NCBI GenBank assembly: GCA_013365365.1
Contig: JABVXU010000250.1
Span: forward strand, 1 to 64,000
DNA length: 64,000 nt
Reading direction: 5' to 3'
Source of the DNA: Cruorifilaria tuberocauda
Lineage: Eukaryota; Nematoda; Chromadorea; Rhabditida; Onchocercidae
Shown piece by piece: positions 36,701 to 49,799 of the stretch. The stretch's first letter is position 1. Each line of letters begins with the position of its first letter. The notes under the pieces are model-generated. The model did no database searches. It was not told the DNA's origin and worked only from the letters and a program-made list of their open reading frames with translations. Made by a program: the position numbers and the translations under genes.

Positions 36701-39006
36701 TACGTGAACATATCAGATGGTCGAAGCATTCCACTAGCAGCCATATTGACATTTTTAACGTCAATTTCAGCAAGTGCAGCTTGTGCTGCTCTTGCTTGAA
36801 ACAATGTATCATCGAAAGTGCCAAAAATTGAATTCGTTTGAAAATTCTGAAAATTTCAAACAAAAACGAAATCGTAGTAATGCCATGTATTCGATTATGA
36901 GAATAAAATTTAGTTAATTAGATTAAAATTTAATTAATTAAATGAGAAATAGATATTATGCATTATGCTAGTTGAGCATTGTATTTATGGATGTTTCTTA
37001 AAGTATTAATTTCAAATATTTTTAACGAAGTAAGATAACGTCCTTAAGTAAATGTCTGCATGTTAAAGGCTAGAAAATAAAACTTTTACAAAGCCTAGTC
37101 ATAGCAAAATTGTTTTATTTAGGCCAAGGAATTTTCGAAAATTGAAGATAGAAACAAAGATGATTGGGAAACCTGAAATTAAATCAATTGAAATCATGAA
37201 AAACAAAGTAATTTGTTTAAAAATGATTTTGGAAAAAATTAGTTTTAAGCTTCGGACTCGTTTATCATTCAACTTATAAAATGGCCGAATATTTTCTATC
37301 TTCAACTATTCTTTAGAGGGAATTTAAGATTCTTTCCTTATCAAGTTATCAAATTCATTAAGTAAAAAATTTATATACTTTATTAAATCAAATTTTCAAG
37401 ACTATTCATAACGTTATCAAAGAAATTTCAAGCAGAATTCAAAATTTTTGGGAGCATTCAAATTATTTAATAAAAGTAATACCTATGAAAATCTCAGCAT
37501 ATACTTTATGCTGAAAAACTTGCCTAAATATTTTTTTAATTGCTTCATTTTTCCATTCTAAATGAATAAAATTTACTCTGTAATTAATCACACAAACAGC
37601 AATGATTTAAAACAGTATAAAATAATTTTATTATAAATAATTTTATAAATTATGCAAAAACTAATTATATAATTATGTAAAATAATAGCATGAATATATG
37701 AAATAATAATTTTATTTATTTGTAGTATTTAAATCAAATAATTAATAATCGTGATAATAAATAAGTATATTTTCAAAAATTTATGATTTTTGAAATTAAA
37801 GTTTTTACGATTATTTTATACAACAAAAAAAATATACAAAATGATTAAATTTCGAAAAATTTTCAATCATAATTTCTAATATTGCTCAATGAAAACCTAA
37901 ATTAACCGAAAAACATATTAGAACAAAAAAGAGAAGGCCAAAAAGAAACTTATAAGCTATTATTTAGCAATCTTTACCAAAATTTCATAAATTTTAAGTG
38001 AATTTCAAGCTAATTGTGTCTTTATTTGTATATATTTATATTTGCTCTTATTTTATTCTTTCTTTTCTTTATCTTTCTGCTGATGAAAATAGCTAAAATT
38101 TCAGAATTGAGTAATATTTGATAGGTAGTAAATAAATAAGTAAATAAAAATGAAATAATAAACAAATACTTAAACATATTTACAATTACAAGCATATGCA
38201 TTAAAAAAGAAGCATGCTTACAGCTATATCAATAAGGAGATAAACAGGTAAAAAACAAATAAATATTTATAAACGTACATAGAGAGATATGTAACTAATA
38301 AATAAATAAATAAATAAATACATCAGTAGCCATATAAACATGCAACGGATGCGCAATGATACCATTTGGTGTGAGTGAAAATTTCGATGAATAGTTCATA
38401 ACTTTGAATGAATAGTTCATAACGATCATTTGATAAGTTCTAACAATAATATTAATCTGGTTAGCTTAGAGATAGAAGATTAAATTCATAGATGAATAAA
38501 ATATGCTTATTGTACTTGCTTTTATCGTTATTTCATTTTGCTATTACTTTAATATCATAAGAATTTAATTGTAATTATTATAATTATTTAATAATTGCAT
38601 GCGCCGTTACTATTCATATTGAATTCATAATAAATAAATATTCACGATAAATAAATGATAATAAATGATGATTAAACAATTTATTAATTTGCTAATAATT
38701 TATTTCTTAGTAATTTGATATTTAATAAATTCAAAATGTAAAAACATATTTTTTTTAAAGTAAATAAACAGAGAAGAGATAAAATAGTTGAAAGAAAGAT
38801 ATGAATGAGAAAAAAAAAAAGAAAAAGATATTTTTATAATGATAATAAAATAATGATAAAGTTTTATGAATACCTACACTAGGCATTCGAGTACGGTATG
38901 CAGCTGCTGCAGTTGTTGCACCGGCTCCGGTAGGTGAATACCGTGTCATTGTAGCAGTTGATGTAATCGTATTCAATCCGGGATATAACCGTTGTGATGA
39001 TTGCAT
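33760..39006 (-). CDS. unc-86: Class IV POU homeodomain transcription factor (UNC-86/Brn3 type)
   Basis: Seven exons in coding order: 39006-38878, 36846-36704, 36502-36379, 36245-36095, 35704-35478, 34736-34609, 33922-33760; frame-consistent, 354 aa (UNC-86 is about the same size). The N-terminal half is Ser/Thr/Ala-rich with an alanine run (AAAAAAM). The POU-specific domain fills exon 5 (residues 183-258; [20 protein letters not shown], ending LHSWLEK). The POU homeodomain spans about 281-338: [34 protein letters not shown], and recognition helix [18 protein letters not shown]-86/Brn3 factors specify touch and other sensory neurons by binding DNA in the nucleus. The gene carries a 2-kb first intron and a GA tract just 5' of the ATG. 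The C-terminal 16 residues after QKQKR are read through to a stop and could instead be replaced by another exon. Confidence 0.93.
33940..34175 (+). repeat. Imperfect ATAATG/ATAATA repeat tract in unc-86 intron 6
   Basis: Dense GATAAT/ATAATA/ACAATA units lie within the last intron (33923-34608). The apparent Asn/Asp-rich reading frame on the + strand is an artefact of this repeat. Confidence 0.85.
34499..34552 (+). repeat. (GA)n purine tract in unc-86 intron 6
   Basis: GAGAGAGAG, AGAGGGAGAGAGGGG and similar units, all purine on the + strand, lie near the splice donor of exon 6. Confidence 0.85.
35174..35477 (+). repeat. Tandem duplicated intron segment next to an unc-86 splice donor
   Basis: Segment 35174-35306 aligns with 35345-35477 at an offset of about 171 bp with scattered substitutions and small indels (shared blocks include CAAATATTTGAT and ACAAGCAAATAAA). 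The second copy ends exactly at the 5' splice site of exon 5 (GT at 35477-35476 on the - strand). The first copy has a degraded version of the donor. Confidence 0.75.
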
Positions 39007-39008
39007 TT

Positions 39009-39033
39009 TTCTCTCTCTCTCTCTCTCTCTCCT
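39009..39033 (+). repeat. (CT)n tract immediately 5' of the unc-86 start codon
   Basis: On the coding strand this reads as a GAGAGA run followed by AAAA and the ATG at 39006. It may be 5' UTR or a GAGA-type promoter element. Confidence 0.8.
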
Positions 39034-39280
39034 TTTTTTCCTTCCTTATTTTTATCTTCTTCTCGTTTTTGTTTACGTTACGTAATACCGTATATGATTG
39101 ATATAATACTTTATCGTTGGGCAATAAAAAAAAAAAAGGAAAGAATGATCCGGAAATAATTTTATAAATTTAAGCAAAATTACTTTCCGAAAAAAAAGAA
39201 CAGGAATGAATTTTTAGTAGAATAAAAACAGTTCCGGCAACCGGAGTAGTCTCGATCGGTTATTTCGAAGTTTAAACGGT

Positions 39281-39329
39281 GAGGAGTAGGAGGAGGAGGA
39301 GGAGGAGGAGGAGGAGGAGAAGGTGGAGA
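39281..39329 (+). repeat. (GGA)n microsatellite
   Basis: GAGGAGTAGG is followed by about ten GGA units and GAAGGTGGAGAG. It lies about 280 bp upstream of the unc-86 start. Confidence 0.9.
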
Positions 39330-39831
39330 GATAAATAATATGGAGATTTTTACTTGAAAATGGGTGACACACGCTTCACATTGGTCGATACGATGAGCAT
39401 CAACGGAAAAAGCTTCTCAAATAGATTGAACATTAGCTACTTACTTCATTCCTCCCCCCCTCTATCCCTTTTCCTTTAAATTCTAGCAATATTCATATAA
39501 GCATCTACCGTATCCATCAAACATTGATCCAAAAATTATTGATACCGCCTTAAAAGTCTTTTCTGATTTGCTAGCAAAATGTCAGTTTGAGAAAAGTGAG
39601 AAAGACAAAGAAATGAGGTGATAGAGAGAGAAAGAGAGAGAGAGAGAGGGAGAAAAAAAAAAGTTTCTTCATCATTTCTATTTTCTCTTCAAATCTTTTT
39701 CCATTAACAATCATTTTCATGTGGACATTGCACTTTTTTTTTTCATTTTTCAACTAATTTATGAAGAAATATTTAAACAAAAATGAAAAAAAAAAGGAGA
39801 TTTGCGAGAAAATATAAAAGGATAGAGATTT

Positions 39832-39922
39832 CTCTTTTCCTCTCTCTCTTTCTCTCTTCCTCTCTTCCTCTCTTCCTCTCCCTCTCCCTCTCTCCCTCCT
39901 CTTTCTCTTCTTTTTTTTTCGT
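39832..39922 (+). repeat. Polypyrimidine (TCTC/TCTTCC)n tract
   Basis: Ninety bases of almost pure C and T in CTCT and CTTCCT units. Purine-rich stretches of opposite sense lie nearby at 39595-39655. Confidence 0.9.
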
Positions 39923-40628
39923 TTTCACTAACTGATGTGAAATTTTCACGATCTTTAATTATTTCTGATGATATCAATTTATTTATCATTGTATTTGTAA
40001 TTTTTGTATTTGTAACGATTTATTTCTATATCAAATATATTTCTTTAGTAGAAATAACATGACGTATCGTTGATTTCCATTGATAATTTTGACTGATAAT
40101 TAATAATGTCATGATTTTCATGAAATATTAGCAACTATTGTTTTTATTGATAAATTCAATATATGCAGTATTATCAGTTTTTATTAAGTATTTAATTATC
40201 AGTTTAATTGTCAGTTTAATTATCAGTTTTTAATGAACAGTTTTTCAGTATTATCAGTTTTTAAGTATCAACAATTTTTTCGTTACAAGTAATAAGATAT
40301 GTTATTGCTAATCATAATATAATGATAGTTCGGTCTTATGGATGATATCATTTTGTTATCGATTTCCGTTAAGCATTCAAATGATTTTTGATCATTCAGG
40401 TATATTGTTAATTTAATTTTGAAATAGAAATTCATGAATTTTAAGATTGAAAAAATTAGCCTTTTTCGTGTCTGCTTTTTACTCGCTTTTCATTATTTTA
40501 TTAAAATTTAAATCTATCAGTTACATTTAATAAATTTTTATTCAAATTTCCTGTAATTTTTTTAATGAAAATTCAACTATTACTATTAATTATCTCAATT
40601 TTTTTCAGAGTTTATAAAAGTAAGAGAA

Positions 40629-40652
40629 AAAGAGAGAGAGAGAGAGAGAGTG
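40629..40652 (+). repeat. (GA)n microsatellite
   Basis: A simple AGAGAG run in the gene-poor region. Confidence 0.9.
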
Positions 40653-41762
40653 CTGATGTAATAATATTTTAACATTTTGCTATTATAATATTTTGAATTT
40701 GGAAACATTTCAACGTATGAACAGTATCTTACAGTAATATTAGAATTTTTCCAGAACTAAAGCAGTCTATGATTGCTAGAATTTTTAGGAGAAGGCTGAT
40801 CAAAGTTGATAATTACTTATAAAGCAAAGTCAAATGATAGAGTATACTCTGGACAGGTTATAACAATAAAGTACTTTAATTACAATTAAAATGACTAATT
40901 TCAATACTAAACATAATTAATATTTACTTCATAAGCTTCCCTTTGGATAAATGTAAGGAAAAGTTTGCGGATATTTTGCAAAAAAGAGCATCCTAAACAA
41001 ATATCATTCTATTGGATTCATCATTATCACCCTTATTACCATGATATTTCAAATATTCATATTAATATTATTGTTATCATTTTCATCATTCCTAATATTA
41101 TTAATTATTATTATGAAAGTTAAATGGTTTGCCATTTTCCCTCATTTTTTTCCTGGCTAAAATATTATAGATGATAAAAAAACTGTAGTACCAATTACTT
41201 GATGAAATTACTTATCAATATGCAAGTAATTATTAACTATTTGATGTATTCCTTGATGGAAAAATAATTTTGACAAATTAGCCACCGTTTCGAAATAATA
41301 TCATAGTTGCTTTTTTGTTGATAAGAATTATCATTATCACAATCATTTTTATCATTATTGCCATTTTCATTCAAATTATCTATTTTTGAATAATCTGCAA
41401 GAATTGCTTATCATTCTCTTTTTATCATTCAATATTTCATAGCTTAAAAATGATCATCATTCAACGTTACAGTTTCTATGATGAACCTATATATCATTCT
41501 CTTATATGAATACGGTCACCTTCTTACGGTCATTTTAAATATTGATTTCAAAAATGGAATTTTTACATGATAGTATCCCTTATGGTCACTTTAAGTAACA
41601 TATGCTTAGAGTTCGTTCGTTCATCTAAGTGGAATTAATCGACTCTGATGATGGGAAGCTAAGTATATCTATCCATCTATCCATCTATTTATTAGTGAAG
41701 AGTAGGAAAAACGGAAATGAATAAGGAATTGCGATCAAAGTCTAAACTAAATCGGTAACCTA

Positions 41763-41831
41763 CAGACACACACACACACACATACACACACACACACACA
41801 TGCACACACACACACATGCACACATGCACGC
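41763..41831 (+). repeat. (CA)n microsatellite
   Basis: CACACA repeats interrupted by TA and TG steps (CATACACA, CATGCACA), about 70 bp. Confidence 0.9.
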
Positions 41832-44800
41832 ATAAATGATATTCATAAATGTTTTATGAGTTAATGAATTGATTGTAGCTCTAGTAGGTTGGGAATATCC
41901 ATAATACATTGCTATATTTGATAGCTATAATTAATTACAGACAAATGGAACGATCAATTGTGATATTTCTTCTTTCAATTTTTTTTTAATTTACCAAAAA
42001 AAAAAAGAAAATTCTAAAAATAACAATTTTTTTTTTGATAGAAATATTGTAATATAATTGCATCATCATTGATAATAATTCAGTTATAAATTATTTAGAA
42101 AGTATTAAAAAGAAAAAAATTTTTGCATTTTACGAAGAAAAAAAAAGTATTTTTTATATTTAAATAATTATTTCGTTTTTATTTTTGAATAAATTACAGA
42201 TTATTTCGAGTAAATTTTATAACAAATATTTTAAATTAATATTATTCAATTTTCTCAATTTAAACTGAAATTTTCAGGATTTTACTTGTGTTTGAAAAAA
42301 GTTTTGAATTGATTTTTAGTAAATTTTAATTAAAGCAATAAAAAAAAGATTGAAATTTTTAATTTCTCCTTTCAACTATTTATTGTTGTAAAAATTGAAA
42401 AAGAAAAAAAAACTCTGACTGATTATTTTTTTCATTTCACATAGTTTACTTCTAGTTTCATCAAAATTTACTCGATATATTCTGTAATTTATTCAAAAGT
42501 AAATATCAAAATAATCTAATAATAATAATCAAAAGTAATCAAGAGTAAATAATTAAAAGTAAAATAGCCATTTTCTTATATGTGTAGATATAAAACTACA
42601 CAAATTATACGTTCAAATTTTTTATTAAATTTAATTTAATAAATAAAAAAAATTTTCTTTTTTGAATTAATTTATTCCAGAAAAAAAAATACTCTAAATA
42701 ATTCTTGTAACATTTTATTCCGGAAAAACTGAAATAATAATAATTGGTGCAATTGAATGCACATTTTCATTAGTGTATTTAGAAAGGAATAAAAATTAAA
42801 TCCATTATACTTCAAGACTTCAGGCTATTTCAATCTCTCAAATATTATCCATTAATTACGGTATGAGAATATTAAGTAAGGTTAAGGAGGATGCTTTTGT
42901 CTCGTTGAAAAAGTGTCAAGTATGAGAATTTCCTCCACTTTCCCGTTCTATCAATCCGATCCGGATGTCCTTTTCTTAGACAGAGTATCAGATGAGAGAG
43001 TGAAAGGAATAAATTGTCCTTCTCTTTCCATGTGCATAAATAAGTATGCTTGCATACTAGTTGTAGCTTAATCTTAGCAAATATATAATACGGAAACCGA
43101 TTAGATACATTCTGTTTTATTGTCAATAAATACTGCATAATTAGTAAATGAATCATCAATTGATTATAAGTAATCACAATAGTAATGGTATTTTTAATTA
43201 GCGAAAAGATAGGAAAAATTTGTAAATTAATGAAATGAATATACTTGATAAATTAATAAAACAAATATGATTAATAAATTAATGAAATGAAATTATGATA
43301 ATAATAAAGGCAATAGTTTAATATTAATTAATATTAATTAATAAGAGAATTTTCTTTTTAAAAATTTAAAATAATAAATATGAAAAAATAAATAGTAATA
43401 TTGCTAAATATTATAATACAAATTTTAATTAATTAATCAAATGAAATCATGATAATAATAATAATAATAAACATAATAGTAGTAGTAATGTTACTTATAT
43501 TAATAATAATATTACTATTACTTGGATTAATAAGAAAACTTCTTTAAAATTTTTAAAATAATAAATATGAAAAAAGAAATAATAATATTACTAAATATTA
43601 TAAAATAAATTTTAATTAAAAGCTTTAATTTAATTTTTGATAAATTACTAAGCAGTAAGATATTTTGCTCATTTTTGGCTCATAAAAGAAAATTTGTGAT
43701 TGAACTTTAAAATTAGCATAATCTTTCCTTTTAATTTAACATATTCAGTTTCATATTTTTGATTACTATGAATTTCTATGTAAAATTAATTATTAAAAAA
43801 GCAATAAGATATTGTCATGCTACTTTTATCCCAACTAATTAATTTTAGTGATAATGAAATCTAATGAATGAAAATATCTTAATAAAAATAAACAAATAAA
43901 AATTCAAAAAAAAAGATCATCATTGAATTTTCTTGATTCTAAATCAATAATAATATATTTTATCAAATTTACTAAAAATCTTTTAATCACAAATAAAATG
44001 AGCAAAAAAATAAATCTCAAAAAAGAAATTTCACCTTTTGAACTGAGTCTGAATAGATCTACAGCTAATAGTAGTAATAAATCAATTAAAATTAACCTCC
44101 ACCGGCATTCCTTTGTCTTTTTATTCAATCGAATACAAAAATTGACAATGAAAACTATCCCAATGGACAATTTCATGAGATATTACAGTACTCGTGTATT
44201 TGATGATAGGCGGTGATATTTATCAAAAGGTATGATGGATAATTTTGATATGATCATGTGTGTATGTAAACCATTTTGATTTATTTCATTTGAAATTCCC
44301 ATTGGGAAATGATCCATCTATCATTCATTTTATCCGTTTTCTTTCATGTTCATTAATTAATTAGATATACATATATATATATATATCTGATAGTATCAAA
44401 TACTATTTATGATATTAACCTGATCAATTCTATGATGATTTATTAACCTAATACGATCGTACCATTTTTCATACTATGTAATAACCTAATACGATCATAT
44501 CAATTACAAGGCATTAATTAATGACAAAATAAAAAAATTCAGTTCAAAAGAAAGTAAAATTAGTACTAAAAATAAAAATGGTAAATTTAGTACCAAAAGT
44601 TAAAAATAAAATAGTAAATTTAGTGCTAATAATAAAAATACTAAAAACAGTAGTGAAATAAAAATCAATATGTAATAATCATAATAATACTAACATTAAG
44701 GCATTCAAAAGATATCACATTAGATATGAAAAATGAAAAAATGATAGAAGAAACAAATAATAAGTAATTTTTGATATAATAAGTAAATTTGCAAATTTAC

Positions 44801-45493
44801 TACGGTAATGGCATTTTGGTTAAAAATGGAATAATTTAATTTTAAGCTTAAAAATTCAAATATTTTTTTTAGCATACTGTAATTCTGCTCCCTTTCCCAC
44901 AGCTCAAATATTTGATAATTTAATAGTTAAAAAATGCTGATAACATGATAGTATAAGGAACATACTTCCAATAGCGATAAAGCAAGATTACTAATAACAA
45001 AATTTAATTCTTATCACAAGTAATCAATATGTAGCAATCATAATAACACTAAAAATAATAGATACTAGTAGTAAGTAGAAGTAATCAGTGATCAGCAATA
45101 GTGACGATAATGACAGTAATAGTAAGTAGCAATAATAACAGTTTATCAGTTTGTCGAATTTCAGCAAGAATTCGAAGTAGCAGTAATGTTTAAAGAAAAT
45201 TAAAGTACATTTAATCGTTTTAATAGTAATGAAATAAAAAGCAAACTAAAAATTCAAATACGTAGAATAGTTAAAATAAGTAAATAAAAAAAAAATGTAT
45301 GTCTCAAACTGTTCTTTTAATTCTTGATAAATTCTTTTCAAATTTTATTTTTTCAAGCTCAATTTTAATTTTTCGAAATAGATTATGTGGGTGTTCATAA
45401 AAATGTATATTGAAATAATTGTTTACATATTTGTTTATTTATTAGTTTATGTTTACTTGTCTATTTATTAGCTTATTCACTTACTTATTTACG

Positions 45494-45545
45494 TGTGCCT
45501 TTGCGTGTGCGTGTGCGTGCACGTGTGTGTGAATATATATATATG
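45494..45545 (+). repeat. Alternating purine-pyrimidine tract (GTGTGC)n then (AT)n
   Basis: GCGTGTGCGTGTGCGTGC is followed by ACGTGTGTGTG and a TATATA run. Alternating tracts of this kind can adopt Z-DNA. Confidence 0.8.
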
Positions 45546-46544
45546 TTTGTGATTTAGCATACTGGGATAATCTCCGGAAATATCAGGTGTTTCAGCTATA
45601 ATCGTCATGCTTAATAGCATAATACAATTAATTGGCAATATCCCATTTTTCTGCCAAATCTCTCTTTCCGATCATTCGATGAAATAAAATTGAATTCCTT
45701 TCAGGTAAACCGCATTACTTTTTCAACCTTTCCCTCTTTCTGTTTCACCGTTCATCTTTTTTTCTCTCATTCTATCTTATTTCAAATACTATTCTTTTAA
45801 GTACCAAAAATAAGCAATTAATTACTGATTGATCCATACGTAAAATAATTTTCGCGTTTGCAGACCTGTTTAAACGTACAGCAATTATCTTTCCTCTTTT
45901 TTCTTTTTTTTTCCTTTTTTTTGTTTTCCTATAAATGCTATTTACGAGTTTTTCTTTTTTTCAGCTTTTCTGAAATATTTAAATTTATGATTAAATGATT
46001 TAAATTTATGGGTTGGATTATCGATTAAAATTGATTTTCCAAATTATTTAAATGATAGAAGTTATTAAAATTTTTCCTGATTAGCAAAAAAAACAATAAG
46101 CTTAAGCAAACCGAACATTTTAACATGCAACAATTGTTACAAAGAAAAAGAAGCATCTCCAAAAATGTTTTTTTTTTCCAAATGATAATTAATTGATAAT
46201 AAAGATTTTTTAATGATAATAAGTTCATTTTTGCCAAGTTCATTTGGGCGTTAATTCTCTTTGTCTAATATTCATATCTATTATTGCTCAGTGAATTTTA
46301 TTTTTTTAAACTAAAAAATTAATACAAATTTTTCACATTAGAGATTTTCATAATTTACATTTGCAATAAAAGATGATAAGTGTCTAAATTTAGTAATATA
46401 CTTGAAGAATTAAATATTGATAAGAAATATTTATGTAAGATGGAAAGATTGGAAAAAAGGAAGAAAATAACGTTACAATAGTTTATAAAACTATCTCAAA
46501 ATGTCATATAAATCAGTTGATACTTTGAATATCAATAGATTGAT

Positions 46545-46634
46545 CATAATGTTATCATAATCATAATCATAATCATTTGAACAATTTCTCATAATGTTAT
46601 CATAATCATAATCATAATCACTTATGCAGTTTCT
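46545..46634 (+). repeat. 45-bp direct tandem repeat, two copies
   Basis: Units 46545-46589 and 46590-46634 both begin CATAATGTTATCATAATC and end TTTCT, with a few differences. Each contains a smaller AATCAT/CATAAT sub-repeat. Confidence 0.8.
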
Positions 46635-48233
46635 CAATAAATAATTGAATAACTCATGGAAAAGGAACTGAACTTACATTTCAATATTTTTTTCTTCATT
46701 CAGCTTCAAATGTTGAAGAATTATAGGATAATCGAAAGCATTCATTCATCCATAAAATTAGCCCCAAATAAGCATCGAAAATCGAACTTGATGACCTCGT
46801 TGATTGTTTAGCCTAACAATGACAATTTACGACAGGTGTCACCATGTTCCCATCCCCAAACACCTATCCATGTCCCACATATGCGAGCTATACAGATTAA
46901 AATGCAATGAACAAGCATGTATATACGGCAATCATCAATCCTTTTGAAATATTAATTAATTAATGGGATAGATATATATGGTACCAGGGAATTATCCATA
47001 TTACTTGCTTTCCATCCATTCATATTCACTGATACTTCACTGCTGCATCACCCTAGTAATAATTTAGGGTGAAATTTGTTCTGATTCTCCGATGCTCTTA
47101 CGAAAATTTTCTTTTCTTATCCGAATCAATCCATATGCATTTGCTTTATTGATAAATTTGAAGAATATTAATTTGAAATATGCACATTTCAGGAACTGAA
47201 ACTGAGAAGAAATCGCACGATTTAATCGGAAACAAGTCGCGAATAATCTATAAAATTGCAGCAAAATAATTTTTAAATTTCAAATAATCAGATATTGCAG
47301 ATATCAGAACAAGAAGTGGATAAATCTTAGCACAATGTCAATTATATCGTATATGCTAAAAACTGCGGAGACAAATGAGATTCAGTGAGTTGTGGTATAT
47401 CAATTTAATAAACAGAAACTGACACATTTTTCCCTTGCCTAGGAATAATTTCAATGTTACAATTCAGCAGAAGGTTACATAATAAATACATGAAACTACA
47501 CATTAGCAAATCTAAGGTAGCCCACTATTTGGTGATTCAGAAATCATGAAATTAACAAAAACTAACAAATTTAATCAAATTCAGAAGTCAAAAATTAAAA
47601 TAACAGTGCTGAAAACTTCAAAAATTTAAGGCAATATCCGTATAAATTATAACACCGATATTTTTAGCATGGAAATAAGATAGCACAAAAATTCTGCACA
47701 ACAAATAAAGTGCCAAGACTGCAAACACGAAGATAAAGAACGATTTGACGGTTAATAAAAAAAGTGGATGAACTCATCATAGATGCAAATCATTCGCTCA
47801 GAAAATAAATCAGAATGGGCATGACAAAACAGTGAATACAATTATACAGTGAATGAAAAATTGATAAAAAATAGACAGATGAAATTTTTTTTCTTTTAAT
47901 TTCCCGAAATTAATCCACTCTCTGATATAGCTAGGGATCAAATATTTGCGTGAAATTTTGACAAAGGTTATTGCTTTTACACAAAAATCATACCATGCGA
48001 TTACTTGATATCGAGATATTCAATAAAGACGAAAAATAATAAATCTTCTGACAGTTATTCAAAAAAGCAAAACATGAGGTATTTCTCAACTTATTAAGAT
48101 GAAGCATTTCACAAATAAAATACTTCAAATGCATAAACTGCAATTGGTTAGTATGTTATTTTTTGTGGTTCTATATTATTCACAGCGGAATGCTTTATTG
48201 AACACAGTCACATTGTTATTTTCATCTTCTCCT

Positions 48234-49799
48234 TCAGCATTCGTCGTATAATTCAGAGTTACTAACGTGCTCGATATTTTCGTCAGAAATATAATGTTTA
48301 AGTGCTATATAATCTTCCTCTTCGGCCGCAATTTTTTCATTTATTTTGGCAAGACGAATCGATAACTGCAATGCACCTTTCTGATTCAATTGCCATTGAA
48401 ATTGTAAATTTTATACTGTTGACTAAAACATAGAACTGACTCTTCAACTTCTTCAACTTAATATATTAGGTTTATGTTTTAAACAATATTGTGTAAAAAA
48501 TATTAGGTGTTTCGTAATTTTCCATTGCTAAAACAACCTCATATCTATAATACTGGGAAAATTCTTGAAAAATGATTTTGTTGAATTCCACGCATCTTTT
48601 AATTTCCCCCTGCGCTCATAATAAAATCATGCATTCAGCAAATTGAACCTCAAAATTCATTTTCGCTTTCTGCACATTTTCGATATATAATCGCTCTGCC
48701 AATCGACGCCAATAATTTGCACTAACTTCTGGCGACCTCAAATCTTCAGCAGTTAACTTCGGCAACTCAATGCTAGCTGTAACGTCGGTCTGCACTGCAA
48801 CCTGAAACAATACAGATTGTGCCTAGAATTTTTCGTTCTCTCAAATAAACGAAGTGATTAGTGTTTAATAATAATATTTTGTTCCCATCCCTACCAGTTT
48901 TCTGAATAAGAAAATTATCGCTCAGATCTCCGTCTCCCTTCTTTCCTATCCACATAAGTTTCATTTTTTCAATATAGTTATTATGCTCTTCGGTTTCTCT
49001 AGATTTTAAATCGTGGCAATTTTGATCTCTTTCTCTTCTGCAGGCTAAAAGCTAGTCAGAAGGCGACAAATTTCTCTACTAGCTTTTGGACCATAGAAGA
49101 AAATGTGTAAGCAAAGGAACTGGACTAAATGGAGTATCGTCGATTCAAGCAAAAACGTAGTACTGTTAGCTGGATATTTAAACAAGACAATACAAACCTC
49201 ACTAGTTTTTGGTTTCTCATGTTCCAATACTGTCTTTGGAACTTTCGTTTTGTTTGACTTCTCTTCGGAATCCACTAAATTGCTCTTCACACTCTTTATA
49301 CTTTTATTCCCAATTTTTGTTTCGTTTTGTTCACATCCATCCTTGACAATGGTTTTAATAATAATTTATTTTCATTCGAAACTTTTCGACTGATTATTTT
49401 GTAATGTAACATTTAATCACTTACTTAAAAATAGTCGAGGAAAACAAACCAGAGTTTATATTTTCCAAAAACGTTTCGAAACATTTCATAGCAATTTGCT
49501 AAATGAAGCTACATAAAAAACTGATACTTAATCTGCCCTCCATTAAGCAATAATCTCTATCATTAAACAATGTTTAAAAGAGATTGTTCCAAATCTTGAC
49601 GCAATTCAGTAAAACGACTCAAAAAAATTAGTAAACTGAAACATCCTTTCTTTTTTACCTCTAGCAATTTGCAAATTGGAATACAAAATGATATCACAAT
49701 CACTACCTTTATACTAGTTGTTTTCGAAACTTCCAATTCTGCTTTCCGCGTTGTATGTGTTGATATATTCTGCACCTGGCAAAGCGTTCCACCTGGCAT
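48234..49799 (-). CDS. Geminin-like coiled-coil protein, copy 2
   Basis: Exons in coding order: 49799-49707, 49341-49198, 48801-48649, 48380-48234 (stop), all phase 0, giving 178 aa. The N-terminal half is basic, Ser/Thr-rich and probably disordered (KSNLVDSEEKSNKTKVPK). Residues from about 104 carry SANYWRRLAERLYIENVQKA, which resembles the start of the geminin coil (human has YWKEVAEKRRKALYEAL). A second helix follows (LQLSIRLAKINEKIAAEEED) and a short acidic tail. Geminin binds and inhibits the replication licensing factor CDT1; GEMC1 and multicilin share the coil. The assignment rests on the Trp-started coil and small size, so it is a family-level inference. It lies about 880 bp downstream of a related gene on the same strand. 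Confidence 0.55.

Larger units (their letters stand above)
39007..48233. other. Gene-poor region upstream of the unc-86-like gene
   Basis: About 9.2 kb in which I can support no gene. It holds many microsatellites and AT-rich DNA. The open frames present (for example 42872-43177 on -, 43923-44216 on +) lack motifs, splice context and coding composition. Because it lies 5' of a neuronal POU gene it may carry its enhancers. Its other end is the 3' flank of a geminin-like gene. Confidence 0.5.

Noticed and set aside
42872..43177. 101-codon - strand open frame
   Set aside because: It is rich in Leu, Ile, Lys and Tyr as expected for random AT-rich sequence, with no domain seen.
43923..44216. 97-codon + strand open frame in the gene-poor region
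   Set aside because: The end (MDNFMRYYSTRVFDDRR) looks faintly coding and recalls a peptide precursor, but there is no signal peptide, no dibasic-spaced repeats and no second exon.
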